The notes beneath the pieces were generated by a model that was not told where the DNA came from, searched no databases, and saw nothing but the letters and a program-made list of their open reading frames with translations. A DNA stretch of 64,000 bases from Pseudomonas fluorescens (GTDB taxonomy: Bacteria; Pseudomonadota; Gammaproteobacteria; Pseudomonadales; Pseudomonadaceae), in contig NZ_CABVHY010000006.1 in NCBI RefSeq assembly GCF_902497875.1, positions 124,001 through 188,000 on the forward strand. The letters are read 5' to 3'. Every line of letters begins with the position of its first letter. Position 1 is the stretch's first letter. Below are positions 17,780 through 29,165 of the stretch, piece by piece. A program made the translations under genes and the position numbers.

Positions 17780-18750
17780 TGAGTCAGCTCCCTCCCGCGA
17801 TATTCCTGATGGGGCCGACGGCCGCTGGCAAGACCGATCTGGCCATCGAACTGAGCAAGGTGCTGCCCTGCGAGTTGATCAGCGTCGATTCGGCGCTGGT
17901 CTACCGCGGCATGGACATCGGCACCGCCAAGCCTTCGAAAGCGCTGTTGGCCGAGTTTCCCCATCAATTGATCGACATTCGTGACCCGGCACAGAGCTAT
18001 TCAGCGGCTGATTTTCGCCACGACGCCCTGGCCGCCATGGCCGAGATCACCGCGCGCGGCAATATTCCGCTGCTGGTAGGCGGCACGATGCTTTATTACA
18101 AGGCTTTGCTCGAAGGCCTGGCGGACATGCCGGCGGCCGATCCGCAGGTGCGCGCAGAAATCGAACAAGAGGCTGCACGCCTCGGCTGGCAAGCCCTGCA
18201 CGACCAGTTGGCGGTGATCGATCCGGAATCGGCGGCGAGAATTCACCCCAATGATCCACAGCGATTGAGCCGGGCACTGGAAGTTTATCGAGTCAGCGGC
18301 CTGAGCATGACGGCCCTTCGGCAGCGACAATCTGCGCAAAGTACTGAAGCAGCCGCTTCGGGACATGGACAATTGCCCTATACTGTCGCGAACTTGGCCA
18401 TCGCTCCGGCGAACCGTCAGGTACTGCACGAGCGAATTGCACAAAGATTCACACAAATGTTGGAACAGGGATTCATTGATGAGGTCGTAGCTCTGCGTAC
18501 TAGAAGTGACCTGCATATCGGGTTGCCGTCTATACGTGCTGTAGGCTACCGACAAGTCTGGGATCATCTGGATGGCAAGCTGACGTCAGCCGAGATGCAG
18601 GAGCGTGGAATCATTGCCACGCGCCAATTGGCGAAGCGCCAGTTCACCTGGCTACGCAGCTGGGCTGACCTGCATTGGCTGGACAGCCTGGATTGCGACA
18701 ATCTGCCACGCGCCTTGAAATACCTGGGAACGGTCTCCATATTGAGCTGA
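17779..18750 (+). CDS. miaA: tRNA dimethylallyltransferase
   Basis: Adds the isopentenyl group to A37 of UNN-decoding tRNAs. The 323-residue protein has a P-loop ([15 protein letters not shown]), [16 protein letters not shown] and the family-specific [10 protein letters not shown]. The ATG shares one base with the mutL stop (TGATG), so the start is decided by coupling. Next comes hfq, the same order as in E. coli. Confidence 0.97.
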   Translation: MSQLPPAIFLMGPTAAGKTDLAIELSKVLPCELISVDSALVYRGMDIGTAKPSKALLAEFPHQLIDIRDPAQSYSAADFRHDALAAMAEITARGNIPLLVGGTMLYYKALLEGLADMPAADPQVRAEIEQEAARLGWQALHDQLAVIDPESAARIHPNDPQRLSRALEVYRVSGLSMTALRQRQSAQSTEAAASGHGQLPYTVANLAIAPANRQVLHERIAQRFTQMLEQGFIDEVVALRTRSDLHIGLPSIRAVGYRQVWDHLDGKLTSAEMQERGIIATRQLAKRQFTWLRSWADLHWLDSLDCDNLPRALKYLGTVSILS

Positions 18751-18847
18751 GTCCTTGTAATTGCCGTCTATCCTTTGGGGGTTGTGACGGCCCAAGCCAT
18801 TTGTTTTTCTAATTTTTTTATTATTGATCCTTAAAGGAGTGCGGCAC

Positions 18848-19108
18848 ATGTCAAAAGGGCATTCGCTACAAGACCCTTACCTGAATACTTTACGTAAAGA
18901 GAAAGTTGGGGTTTCTATCTACCTGGTCAACGGGATCAAGCTGCAAGGTCAGATCGAGTCTTTCGACCAGTTCGTGATCCTGCTGAAGAACACCGTCAGC
19001 CAGATGGTCTACAAACATGCTATCTCGACAGTAGTGCCGGTTCGTCCAATTCGTCTGCCTAGCGCAACCGAAACCGAACAAGCTGACGCTGAGCCAGGTA
19101 ACGCCTGA
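18848..19108 (+). CDS. hfq: RNA chaperone Hfq
   Basis: Hexameric Sm-like protein that pairs small RNAs with mRNAs and, in Pseudomonas, binds A-rich leaders with Crc. The 86-residue product has the conserved core ([44 protein letters not shown]) and a short acidic C-terminus, as expected for this genus. An AAAGGAG ribosome site lies 9 bases before the ATG. The 97-base gap after miaA contains a T-rich stretch and may hold a promoter, but I see no clear -35/-10 pair. Confidence 0.98.
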   Translation: MSKGHSLQDPYLNTLRKEKVGVSIYLVNGIKLQGQIESFDQFVILLKNTVSQMVYKHAISTVVPVRPIRLPSATETEQADAEPGNA

Positions 19109-19120
19109 TAGGAGTCTCCT

Positions 19121-20422
19121 TTGTTCTTTGAGCGCCACGGTGGTGGTGAACGGACAATTCTCGTTCACTTGGATGGTCAGGACCCTGAGGCGCGCGAAGA
19201 TCCGCAGGAGTTTCAGGAGTTGGCCATATCGGCCGGCGCCGAGACCGTCGCGTTTTTTAACGTGCCGCGTCATCGGCCAACCGCTAAATACCTGATTGGC
19301 AGTGGCAAGGTCGAAGAGTTACGCGACCTGGTCAAAGCCGAGCAGGTAGATCTGGTGATTTTCAATCACGTCCTCACGCCCAGTCAGGAGCGTAACCTCG
19401 AACGTGTTTTCGAGTGTCGCGTGATTGACCGTACGGGCCTGATTCTCGATATCTTCGCCCAACGCGCCCGCACCCATGAAGGCAAGCTCCAGGTCGAATT
19501 GGCCCAGCTTGATTACATGAGTACGCGACTGGTTCGCGGCTGGACTCACCTTGAGCGGCAGAAAGGCGGTATCGGTCTGCGCGGCCCGGGTGAAACACAG
19601 CTCGAAACCGACCGGCGTCTTCTGCGGGTTCGCCTGCGGCAGATCAAGGGGCGCCTGGAAAAGGTCCGCAGCCAGCGTGAGCAGTCGCGTCGCGGCCGCA
19701 AACGTGCCGACATCCCGACGGTTTCACTGGTGGGCTATACCAACGCCGGCAAATCGACGCTGTTCAACTCGGTGACCGACTCCGACGTCTTCGCGGCAAA
19801 CCAGCTGTTCGCCACGCTCGATCCGACCCTGCGCCGTCTCGAACTCGACGACCTCGGTCCGATCGTGCTGGCCGATACCGTGGGTTTCATCCGTCACTTG
19901 CCGCATAAACTGGTCGAGGCATTTCGGGCAACGCTCGAGGAGTCGAGCAACTCCGACCTGTTGCTGCATGTGATCGATGCCCATGAGCCGGAGCGTATGG
20001 CGCAGATTGAGCAAGTCATGGTGGTGCTGGGCGAGATCGGGGCTCAAGACTTGCCGATCCTGGAGGTCTATAACAAACTCGACCTGCTCGAGGGCGTAGA
20101 GCCGCAGATCCAGCGTGATGCCGATGGCAAACCGCAGCGGGTCTGGTTGTCGGCGCGGGACGGTACGGGTCTGGACTTGCTCAAACAGGCTGTCGCAGAG
20201 CTGCTTGGCAATGATTTATTCGTTGGCACCTTGCGCTTGCCGCAGCGTTTTGCTCGACTGCGCGCTCAGTTCTTCGCCTTGGGCGCAGTTCAGAAAGAAG
20301 AACACGACGAAGACGGCATCAGTTTGCTGGCCGTTCGCTTGCCACGGGTCGAGTTGAATCGACTGGTGAGTCGCGAAGGTCTGCAGCCGCTGGAATTCAT
20401 CGAGCAACACACTTTGCAATAA
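19121..20422 (+). CDS. hflX: Ribosome-associated GTPase HflX
   Basis: GTPase that splits or rescues 70S ribosomes under stress. The 433-residue protein has an N-terminal HflX domain with the glycine-rich segment GGIGLRGPGETQLE (about 147-160) and a G domain with GYTNAGKST (about 204-212), DTVGFIRHLP and NKLD. It uses a TTG start (MFFERHGGGERT) that lies 6 bases after an AGGAG site and 12 bases after the hfq stop. No better ATG exists nearby. Confidence 0.97.
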   Translation: MFFERHGGGERTILVHLDGQDPEAREDPQEFQELAISAGAETVAFFNVPRHRPTAKYLIGSGKVEELRDLVKAEQVDLVIFNHVLTPSQERNLERVFECRVIDRTGLILDIFAQRARTHEGKLQVELAQLDYMSTRLVRGWTHLERQKGGIGLRGPGETQLETDRRLLRVRLRQIKGRLEKVRSQREQSRRGRKRADIPTVSLVGYTNAGKSTLFNSVTDSDVFAANQLFATLDPTLRRLELDDLGPIVLADTVGFIRHLPHKLVEAFRATLEESSNSDLLLHVIDAHEPERMAQIEQVMVVLGEIGAQDLPILEVYNKLDLLEGVEPQIQRDADGKPQRVWLSARDGTGLDLLKQAVAELLGNDLFVGTLRLPQRFARLRAQFFALGAVQKEEHDEDGISLLAVRLPRVELNRLVSREGLQPLEFIEQHTLQ

Positions 20423-20518
20423 AAGCCTGAAAAAGCGGTTGTGCCGCTGTGGCAGGCATTCTGTAGCATTGGTCGGCGCGCCGTGGGTGCGTCTTTGCTT
20501 TATCAGATGGAGAGCGCT

Positions 20519-21691
20519 ATGGCTTGGAATGAGCCGGGTGGCAACTCGAATAATCAGGATCCTTGGGGTGGTAAACGCCGTAATAACGGCGACCGCAAGG
20601 GGCCACCAGATCTCGACGAGGCCTTCCGAAAGCTACAGGAAAGCCTGAATGGGTTGTTCGGTGGTGGTAAAAAACGTGGTGACGACGGCGGTGGTTCGGG
20701 CAAGGGCGGTGGTTACGGCTTGCTCGGCATCGGCCTTGTCGTGCTGGCGGCTGTCTGGCTGTACAGCGCGGTTTACGTAGTCGACGAGCAGGAGCAGGCC
20801 GTCGTGCTGCGCTTCGGTAAATACTACGAAACCGTCGGCCCGGGCCTGAACATCTACTTCCCACCGATTGATCGCAAGTACATGGAAAACGTCACGCGTG
20901 AGCGTGCGTACACCAAGCAGGGTCAAATGCTGACTGAAGACGAGAACATCGTCGAAGTGCCGCTGACCGTGCAGTACAAGATCAGCAACCTGCAGGACTT
21001 CGTGCTGAACGTCGATCAGCCGGAAATCAGCCTGCAGCACGCGACCGAGAGTGCCTTGCGCCACGTGGTGGGTTCCACCGAGATGGACCAGGTGCTGACC
21101 GAAGGTCGTGAATTGATGGCCAGCGAAATCAAGGAACGTCTGCAACGCTTCCTCGATACCTATCGCACCGGTATCACCGTCACTCAGGTCAACGTTCAGA
21201 GCGCAGCTGCACCGCGTGAAGTCCAGGAAGCCTTCGATGACGTGATCCGCGCTCGTGAAGATGAGCAGCGTTCGCGCAACCAGGCTGAAACCTACGCCAA
21301 CGGCGTCGTGCCGGAAGCTCGTGGTCAGGCCCAGCGCATCCTTGAGGATGCCAATGGTTATCGCGACGAAGTCGTCTCCCGTGCCAAGGGTGAGGCAGAT
21401 CGCTTCACCAAGCTGGTAGCCGAGTATCGCAAAGCCCCTGAAGTCACCCGTGAGCGTCTGTACCTGGACACCATGCAGGAAGTCTTCAGCAACACCAGCA
21501 AGGTACTTGTGAGCGGCAATAAAAACGGCCAGAGCAATCTGCTTTACCTGCCGCTGGACAAGATGATCGAAAGTGGCCGTAGCGGCACTGCGCCGGTAAC
21601 GGGTGCAGCAGTGGGCGGCACCGATGCGAGCACGCGTAGCGCAGCGGATTCGCAGCAACAGCAGCCAACGCGTTCCAGGGAGAGTCGCTGA
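20519..21691 (+). CDS. hflK: FtsH protease regulator HflK
   Basis: SPFH/prohibitin-type membrane protein that, with HflC, forms a large periplasmic cage around the FtsH protease. The 390-residue protein starts MAWNEPGGNSNN and has a Gly-rich cytoplasmic leader, one membrane helix (about residues 75-95, LLGIGLVVLAAVWLYSAVYVV), then the SPFH domain and long coiled-coil helices rich in Arg/Glu/Ala (residues 240-310). The ATG is the family start; the frame is open 26 codons further upstream but without a ribosome site. Confidence 0.97.
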   Translation: MAWNEPGGNSNNQDPWGGKRRNNGDRKGPPDLDEAFRKLQESLNGLFGGGKKRGDDGGGSGKGGGYGLLGIGLVVLAAVWLYSAVYVVDEQEQAVVLRFGKYYETVGPGLNIYFPPIDRKYMENVTRERAYTKQGQMLTEDENIVEVPLTVQYKISNLQDFVLNVDQPEISLQHATESALRHVVGSTEMDQVLTEGRELMASEIKERLQRFLDTYRTGITVTQVNVQSAAAPREVQEAFDDVIRAREDEQRSRNQAETYANGVVPEARGQAQRILEDANGYRDEVVSRAKGEADRFTKLVAEYRKAPEVTRERLYLDTMQEVFSNTSKVLVSGNKNGQSNLLYLPLDKMIESGRSGTAPVTGAAVGGTDASTRSAADSQQQQPTRSRESR

Positions 21692-22560
21692 TGAGCAATA
21701 AATCGCTGATCGCCCTTATTGTCGGCGTCGTCGTGGCCATCGCTGCCTGGAACTGCTTCTACATCGTGGCTCAGACCGAGCGTGCGGTGTTGCTGCAGTT
21801 CGGTCGAGTGGTCCAGGCGGACGTTCAACCGGGCCTGCATGTGAAAGTGCCTTACGTTAACAAGGTGCGTAAGTTCGACGCGCGCCTGATGACGCTGGAT
21901 GCACCGACACAGCGCTTCCTGACACTGGAAAAGAAAGCCGTCATGGTCGATGCCTACGCCAAGTGGCGGGTGAAAGATGCCGAGCGCTTCTACACCGCGA
22001 CCTCCGGCCTCAAGCAGATTGCTGACGAACGCCTTTCGCGTCGTCTGGAATCGGGTCTGCGTGACCAGTTTGGTAAGCGCACCCTGCATGAAGTGGTTTC
22101 CGGTGAGCGTGACGCGCTGATGTCGGACATCACGGCTTCGCTGAACAAAATGGCCAACAAGGAACTGGGCATCGAAGTGATCGATGTTCGGGTCAAGGCC
22201 ATCGATCTGCCGAAGGAAGTGAACCGTAGCGTGTTCGAGCGGATGAGCACCGAGCGTGAGCGTGAGGCTCGTGAGCATCGCGCCAAAGGTAACGAGCTGG
22301 CGGAAGGCATTCGTGCCGACGCCGATCGTCAGCGTCGCGTGCTGCTGGCCGAAGCTTATCGCGAGTCGGAAGAGGCTCGCGGTGATGGTGACGCACAGGC
22401 CGCTTCGATCTACTCCAAGGCCTACGGTCAGGATCAGGAGTTCTACGCGTTCTACCGTAGCCTGCGCGCCTACCGTGAAAGCTTCGCGAGCAAAACCGAC
22501 GTCATGGTCCTGGACCCAAGCAGCGACTTCTTCCGATATCTGGAAAAGCCCAAGCCTTGA
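21691..22560 (+). CDS. hflC: FtsH protease regulator HflC
   Basis: Partner of HflK, with the same SPFH layout. The 289-residue protein has an N-terminal membrane anchor (about residues 5-25, LIALIVGVVVAIAAWNCFYIV), an SPFH domain (GRVVQADVQPGLHVKVPY onward) and coiled-coil helices around REREAREHRAKGNELAEG. The ATG shares a base with the hflK stop. The family gene DUF2065 (yjeT) that often follows hflC is not present; a terminator and a 318-base gap come next. Confidence 0.97.
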   Translation: MSNKSLIALIVGVVVAIAAWNCFYIVAQTERAVLLQFGRVVQADVQPGLHVKVPYVNKVRKFDARLMTLDAPTQRFLTLEKKAVMVDAYAKWRVKDAERFYTATSGLKQIADERLSRRLESGLRDQFGKRTLHEVVSGERDALMSDITASLNKMANKELGIEVIDVRVKAIDLPKEVNRSVFERMSTEREREAREHRAKGNELAEGIRADADRQRRVLLAEAYRESEEARGDGDAQAASIYSKAYGQDQEFYAFYRSLRAYRESFASKTDVMVLDPSSDFFRYLEKPKP

Positions 22561-22878
22561 TTCAGTACGCATCCGGCAACACCCCGTCGAGCGGCTAAAG
22601 CGCTTGGCGGGGTGATCCTTTGGGAAAACGGGTGTATGATGCGGCAGCCGGGAAATTCCCGGCTTTTTTGCGTCTGCATGTTTGATTGCTGTTTTTTATT
22701 GCACGGCGTCGAGTGGAATGACTCGACAGTTTTTTCGAGGAAAGTGGTTGGCGAAGCCGATTTCAGGCTGTTCGTCCCGTTGTTCATGCGCGGGGTTTGT
22801 ACACATGAATCAATCATTTTCTGCTTCACTCAAGGCTCGCCCATAGGCTGGCCACCCGGATCATAGGGGAATGGCGTA
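22561..22878. other. Intergenic gap between hflC and hisZ
   Basis: 318 bases with no credible gene. It holds a CACCCCG...CGGGGTG inverted repeat just after hflC, a strong terminator at 22647-22669, then T-rich sequence leading to hisZ. I looked for the small DUF2065 membrane protein expected here in many gammaproteobacteria and found no open frame resembling it. The only longer frame (22612-22866) is Cys/Phe-rich and looks spurious. Confidence 0.7.
22647..22669 (+). terminator. Rho-independent terminator after hflC
   Basis: GCCGGGAA / TTCCCGGC stem with a 1-base gap at the tip, followed by TTTTTT. It should end the miaA-hfq-hflX-hflKC transcript. Confidence 0.88.
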
Positions 22879-24066
22879 ATGGCAACGGTAGACCGCTGGC
22901 TGCTGCCAGATGGCATCGAAGAAGTACTGCCGCCGGAAGCGGCGCGCATTGAAATAGCGCGCCGCCAGGTGCTGGATCTGTTCCAGAGCTGGGGCTATGA
23001 GTTCGTCGTCACCCCGCATATCGAATACCTGGAATCCCTGCTGACGGGTGCAGGCCAGGATCTCGATCTGCGAACCTTCAAGGTGATCGACCCGCAGTCG
23101 GGCCGGCAGATGGGCTTTCGTGCCGACATCACGCCGCAAGTGGCGCGCATCGATGCGCACACCCTGCGTCGCGAAGGGCCGAGCCGTCTGTGCTATGCCG
23201 GCAGCGTCCTGCATGCCCAGCCGCGGGCCTTGTCGTCCTCGCGCAGCCCGATCCAGCTGGGTGCCGAGCTGTATGGCGATGCCAGTCCGAGCAGCGATGT
23301 TGAAGTCATCAGCCTGATGCTGGCTATGCTGCAACTGGCCGACGTGCCGGATGTGCACATGGACCTCGGTCATGTCGGCATCTATCGCGGCCTGGCCCGT
23401 GCCGCCGGTTTGTCCGGTGAAGTGGAACAACAATTGTTCGACGCCCTGCAACGCAAGGCGATCGATGAGGTCATTACCTTGACCGAAGGCCTGCCCGCCG
23501 ATTTGTCGGGCATGCTGCGGGCCCTGGTTGATTTGTGTGGCGGTCGTGAAGTACTGCCCGCTGCTCGCGAGCGTTTGGCCAATGCGCCGGCTCCCGTACT
23601 GGCGGCGCTGGACGATTTGCTGGCGATTGCCGAGCGATTGTCCGCGCGTTTCCCCGAGTTGCCGCTGTACTTCGACCTGGGTGAGTTGCGCGGTTACCAC
23701 TATCACACCGGTGTGGTGTTCGCGGTATTCGTACCGGGTGTTGGCCAGTCCATCGCTCAGGGCGGTCGTTATGACGATATCGGCGCCGACTTCGGTCGTG
23801 CCCGTCCGGCGACTGGCTTCTCTACCGATTTGAAAACCCTGGTGACCCTGGGGCGTGCTGAAGTCGAGCTACCGTCTGGCGGTATCTGGATGCCTGACAG
23901 TACGGACGCAGCACTCTGGCAGCAGGTTTGCCAGTTGCGCAGTGAGGGTCAGCGTGTCGTTCAGGCGTTGCCTGGGCAACCTTTGGCCGCCGCCCGTGAA
24001 GCGGACTGCGACCGGCAATTGATTCAGCAGAACGGGCTTTGGCAAGTATTGCCGCTGGCTTCTTGA
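22879..24066 (+). CDS. hisZ: ATP phosphoribosyltransferase regulatory subunit HisZ
   Basis: A class-II histidyl-tRNA synthetase paralogue that lacks aminoacylation activity and regulates the short HisG in the first step of histidine synthesis. The 395-residue protein has class-II fold segments ([43 protein letters not shown]) but no anticodon-binding domain. It precedes purA as in other pseudomonads. An AGGGGAATGGCGTAATG leader gives the start. Confidence 0.96.
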   Translation: MATVDRWLLPDGIEEVLPPEAARIEIARRQVLDLFQSWGYEFVVTPHIEYLESLLTGAGQDLDLRTFKVIDPQSGRQMGFRADITPQVARIDAHTLRREGPSRLCYAGSVLHAQPRALSSSRSPIQLGAELYGDASPSSDVEVISLMLAMLQLADVPDVHMDLGHVGIYRGLARAAGLSGEVEQQLFDALQRKAIDEVITLTEGLPADLSGMLRALVDLCGGREVLPAARERLANAPAPVLAALDDLLAIAERLSARFPELPLYFDLGELRGYHYHTGVVFAVFVPGVGQSIAQGGRYDDIGADFGRARPATGFSTDLKTLVTLGRAEVELPSGGIWMPDSTDAALWQQVCQLRSEGQRVVQALPGQPLAAAREADCDRQLIQQNGLWQVLPLAS

Positions 24067-25413
<1,347 letters not shown>

Positions 25414-25434
25414 TAAGTCGTTGATGTAAAAGAC

Positions 25435-25460
25435 AAAGGGCCCTTCTCAGGGCCCTTTTT
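25435..25460 (+). terminator. Rho-independent terminator after purA
   Basis: AAAGGGCCCT / AGGGCCCTTT stem with a TCTC loop and a T-run, 22 bases after the purA stop. Confidence 0.9.
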
Positions 25461-25551
25461 CGTTTCTGTCGGTCAAACGGCACGACCCTTGCTGTGATTC
25501 CCTTTTTCTGGCTGCCATCAATTTAATGGCGTCCTAGCAGAGGGATTTCCT

Positions 25552-27486
25552 GTGTCGGCCGTTCTCTCACTGTTACAAAGCCGTTTATTGCGGCCTGTGT
25601 TCGTTACCCTTGGTATCGCCCTCTTGGTGCAAGTACTGGTGGCTGTCGCCCTGACCCGGAGCACAGTGACCGCACTGGAAGCCGATCTCGGCAATCGCCT
25701 GGGCGTCGATAGCCAAAAACTCGCAGGCGAACTTGAGCAGGCGGGACGTGAAGTCACGTCGAGTCTCGACAGCCTGTCCACCAGTACCCGTCAACGTCTG
25801 ACCGCAGGATTGTCCTCGCGGCTGGAAGACGAGCAGGCGCAATTGCGCGCGACGCTGGAAAAGGGTCTGAAGGACTCGGCCAATGACATGGCCCAGCTGC
25901 TGGCTTCGGTGGCTCCGCGGGCCATGTGGGACAGTGACGTGCCGGCCCTTTCCGAGTTCGCTCGACGCGCCCAGCGCAATCCCAACGTACTGTTCGTGGT
26001 GTATGACGACGCCACCGGCCAGCACCTGACTCGCTATATGAATCGCGAAAACCCGATCAACAAGGCGCTGCTGGAAAAGGGCCAGGGTGATCGCGCGATG
26101 GATAAAATCCTCGATGCGGCGAAAAACGATCCTTCGGTCTACTACCTCGAAGCCTCGATCAACCCTAACGGCGTGGAAATCGGCAAGGTCTTGATGGGTG
26201 TCTCCACCGCGTCGGTGGAAACCGATCTGGCGGCGCTGGACCAGCGCTTCTCGGCCTTGATCGCCAGCGGTGATCAACTGGTGGGCGACAGCCTCAAAGG
26301 TGCGGCGGCTGACAGCGCCACGGCCATGCGGGCGCGCTTGCAGTCGGCACAAGCCACCGCCTCCGAGATGAAAGACAACACTACCAGCACCGTGCAGGAG
26401 GCTGCGGCCACCTTGCGCTGGCGGATTGGCATGGGCCTGGCGTTGGTCGGCCTCGGTGTACTGCTGTTACTGGCGGTGGTCCTGGGGCGTCGAGTGGTCA
26501 ACAGATTGCATTTGCTAATCGCGGCGCTGAATGATCTGGCGGCCGGGGAGGGGGATCTGACCAAGCGCGTGCAGCTCAACAGCAAGGATGAGATTGGCGA
26601 AATGGCCTCGGCGGTCAATCGCTTTGTCGACAAGTTGCAGCCGATCGTTCGCGAGGCGGGTGATGTGGCGCAGCGTACGGGCGTGGAAATCGGCGCCATG
26701 ACCTTGCGCAATGCCGGTGCCGACGCAGCGGCAGCGGCGCAGCGCGACGAGGTGGCCGAGAGCTTGCGGGCGCTGTCGCAAATGGCTGATGAAGCGCAGG
26801 CCGAAAGTCATGCCATGCAGGCGGCCTTGCAGCAAGTGGTGGATATCCGTCAGGCGACCGACCAGAACACCCGGACCTCGGCTCAGGTCGGCAGTCTGAT
26901 CGAAGCCTTGGCCGGACAGGTGGAGACCGGGTCCAAAGTGATCGAGCGGCTGGCGCAACAAAGCGAGCAGATCGAAGTGGTGCTGACGGTGATTCACGGA
27001 ATTGCCGAGCAGACTAACCTGTTGGCGCTGAACGCGGCCATCGAAGCAGCCCGTGCCGGTGAGACCGGGCGTGGCTTTGCGGTCGTAGCCGATGAAGTGC
27101 GGGCGCTGGCGAGCAAGACCCAGAGCTCTACCGGCGATATCCAGGCGCACATCGGCGCCTTGCAGCAAGGTGCCCGTGAGGCGGTAGCGGCCATTGGCCA
27201 GGCAGGTCGTCAGGCCAGCGAAGGCTTGCTGGTGTTGCGCGACAGCGCGCGGCTGCAGCAGTCGGTGCAGGCCTCGGTCGAGCAGGTGCATGCGGCGATT
27301 GGTCTGGCGACCCAGGCGGCCGCCCTTCAGGCGCAAGGCGCACATGCGGTGCGTGGGCGGGTTGAAACTATTCATGCCCAGGCCGAGCGGGCGGCTCAGG
27401 CAGTGGTGGAAACCACTGCCAGTGGCAAGGTGCTGGATGGGCTGGCGGCGCAGTTGAAGGCGAGCCTGGGGCAGTTCAGGGCGTAA
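25552..27486 (+). CDS. Methyl-accepting chemotaxis protein
   Basis: A 644-residue chemoreceptor. The first membrane helix is at about residues 14-36 ([20 protein letters not shown]). A periplasmic sensor region of ~250 residues follows (with [20 protein letters not shown] and a single-PAS-like look), then a second helix at about 288-310 ([20 protein letters not shown]), a HAMP linker ([19 protein letters not shown]) and the conserved signalling tip [19 protein letters not shown] near 485-503. There is no C-terminal pentapeptide for CheR. It starts with GTG after the purA terminator and has its own transcription unit. The ligand cannot be told from sequence. Confidence 0.93.
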   Translation: MSAVLSLLQSRLLRPVFVTLGIALLVQVLVAVALTRSTVTALEADLGNRLGVDSQKLAGELEQAGREVTSSLDSLSTSTRQRLTAGLSSRLEDEQAQLRATLEKGLKDSANDMAQLLASVAPRAMWDSDVPALSEFARRAQRNPNVLFVVYDDATGQHLTRYMNRENPINKALLEKGQGDRAMDKILDAAKNDPSVYYLEASINPNGVEIGKVLMGVSTASVETDLAALDQRFSALIASGDQLVGDSLKGAAADSATAMRARLQSAQATASEMKDNTTSTVQEAAATLRWRIGMGLALVGLGVLLLLAVVLGRRVVNRLHLLIAALNDLAAGEGDLTKRVQLNSKDEIGEMASAVNRFVDKLQPIVREAGDVAQRTGVEIGAMTLRNAGADAAAAAQRDEVAESLRALSQMADEAQAESHAMQAALQQVVDIRQATDQNTRTSAQVGSLIEALAGQVETGSKVIERLAQQSEQIEVVLTVIHGIAEQTNLLALNAAIEAARAGETGRGFAVVADEVRALASKTQSSTGDIQAHIGALQQGAREAVAAIGQAGRQASEGLLVLRDSARLQQSVQASVEQVHAAIGLATQAAALQAQGAHAVRGRVETIHAQAERAAQAVVETTASGKVLDGLAAQLKASLGQFRA

Positions 27487-27495
27487 TAGGCCCGA

Positions 27496-27592
27496 AAAGA
27501 TCGCAGCCTGCGGCAAGCTCCTACAGTTTGCGTACATCTCAATGCCGGAGGTGTACTCGGTCGGTGTAGGAGCTGCCGAAGGCTGCGATCTT
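27496..27592. repeat. REP pair, GTAGGAGCTGCCG type
   Basis: Inverted pair (GAAAAGATCGCAGCCTGCGG ... GTAGGAGCTGCCGAAGGCTG) that fills the gap between the convergent chemoreceptor and iron-permease genes. One arm has an extra A (GGCAAGCTCC). Confidence 0.85.
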
Positions 27593-27599
27593 GGCGCTT

Positions 27600-29165
27600 T
27601 CAGCGACTCAGATACATCTTCGTCGTGAGCAAATACACCGGCAACCCTGACACCAGAATCAACAGCGCCGCATAAGGCGCCGCTGCTGCAAACTCCACAT
27701 TCGCGGTATGCGCCCAGACTTCCGTTGCCAAAGTGTTGAGCCCGGTCGGGCTGAGCAGCAAGGTCGCCGTCAGCTCCTTCATGGCATCCAGGAACACCAA
27801 GGCAAACGCTGCCCCCAGCGCCGGGAAGATGATCGGCAGGGTCACCCTGACAAATGCGCTGAAAGAAGACGCTCCGAGGGTTCGGGCAGCTTCTTCCAGT
27901 TGCGGTGCGGCTTTGTTCAGGGCGGTGCGGATCGGCGCCTGAGCCAGTGGCAGAAACAGCAGGGCATAAGCAATCAGCAGCAAGCCGGACGTCTGATACA
28001 GCGCCGGTACATAGTGCAAGGCGAAGAACACCAGCGTCAGCGCAATCACCAGGCCTGGCAGTGCATGCAGCAGATAGGGCAGGCGCTCCGCCCACAGGGC
28101 CAATCGGCCTTTGTAGCGAACTACCAGCAGGCCGACCGGCACTGCCAGCACCAGGCACAGTGCTGCGCCGCCCAGGGACAGCGCCAGCGAAGACAGCAAG
28201 GCTTCGCTGATGGCGCCGACCGGGAATGCCGCTGACGAGCCCACGGCCAACCAATACGCGAGCATGCCCAGCGGAATGCCGCTGCCGATAATCGTCAGCA
28301 GCAGGCAATACAACTGGCCCGCAGCCGCCCATTTACCTAGCTGAACCTGCTCGGCATGCCGCGCCGCGCCCTGGCCAATGCGCACGTGACGGCCCTTGCC
28401 GCGAACCCGCAACTCCAACCACAAAAGCACCAGGCACAGTGCAAGCAATACCGCGGACAGCATCGCCGCATTGGCGTTGCTGAATTCCAGCTCGAACTGC
28501 TGATAGATCGCCGTGGTAAAGGTTTGCAGGCCGATGATCGACAGGGCGCCGAACTCCACCAGCATGTGCAGGGCGATCAGCAGGGCGCCGGCCAGTAACG
28601 AAGGCCAAAGCAGTGGCAGGGTAATCCTGAAGAACACCCCCCAACGATTTTGCCCCAGGGTCCGCGCGGACTCCTCCAGGGATGGATCGAGGTTGCGCAA
28701 GGTGGCTGCCACGGGCAAGAAAACCAGGGGGTACTTGGAAAGGGTCATGACCAGAATGGCGCCGCCCAGGCCTTCGAAGTTCGCGCTCAGCGACACCCAG
28801 GTGAAACTGCTGACGAAGGCCGGTACCGCGAACGGCAGGCAGAGCACCACGCCCCACAAGCGCCGCCCGGGCAAGTTGCTGCGCTCCAGCAGCCAGGCCA
28901 GCGACAGGCCGATCACCGCGCACGCCAGCGTGACACCAACCATCAGCAACAGCGTGTTGCGCAGCAAGCCGAACACATACGGTCGCCACAACAGATGCAG
29001 TGCCTCGGTCCAGCCAGCCTGCCAGGCCTTGAGTCCGACATAGAGCAGCGGCAGCAGGCTCATGGCGACCAGCAACAATACGGGCAGCAGCAGCCAGATC
29101 GATGGCCGTTTGCGCCTCGGTACAAAACCGCTGCGCAAGACGCCGGCGGGTAGCGATGCGCTCAT
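27600..29165 (-). CDS. Ferric iron ABC transporter permease (FbpB type)
   Basis: Inner-membrane permease with two fused six-helix halves, 521 residues. Each half has an EAA loop: EESARTLGQNRWGVFFRITLP near 170 and EEAARTLGASSFSAFVRVTLP near 440. This duplicated layout is typical of Fe3+ importers of the FbpB/SfuB/HitB family. The ATG shares a base with the stop of the binding-protein gene (TGATG). No ATPase gene follows in the window, so an FbpC partner must be supplied from elsewhere. Confidence 0.9.
   Translation of the reverse strand: MSASLPAGVLRSGFVPRRKRPSIWLLLPVLLLVAMSLLPLLYVGLKAWQAGWTEALHLLWRPYVFGLLRNTLLLMVGVTLACAVIGLSLAWLLERSNLPGRRLWGVVLCLPFAVPAFVSSFTWVSLSANFEGLGGAILVMTLSKYPLVFLPVAATLRNLDPSLEESARTLGQNRWGVFFRITLPLLWPSLLAGALLIALHMLVEFGALSIIGLQTFTTAIYQQFELEFSNANAAMLSAVLLALCLVLLWLELRVRGKGRHVRIGQGAARHAEQVQLGKWAAAGQLYCLLLTIIGSGIPLGMLAYWLAVGSSAAFPVGAISEALLSSLALSLGGAALCLVLAVPVGLLVVRYKGRLALWAERLPYLLHALPGLVIALTLVFFALHYVPALYQTSGLLLIAYALLFLPLAQAPIRTALNKAAPQLEEAARTLGASSFSAFVRVTLPIIFPALGAAFALVFLDAMKELTATLLLSPTGLNTLATEVWAHTANVEFAAAAPYAALLILVSGLPVYLLTTKMYLSR

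Noticed and set aside
22612..22866. 84-codon frame in the hflC-hisZ gap as the missing DUF2065 gene
   Set aside because: Its sequence is Cys/Phe-rich without the expected Leu-rich membrane helices, and it spans the hflC terminator.
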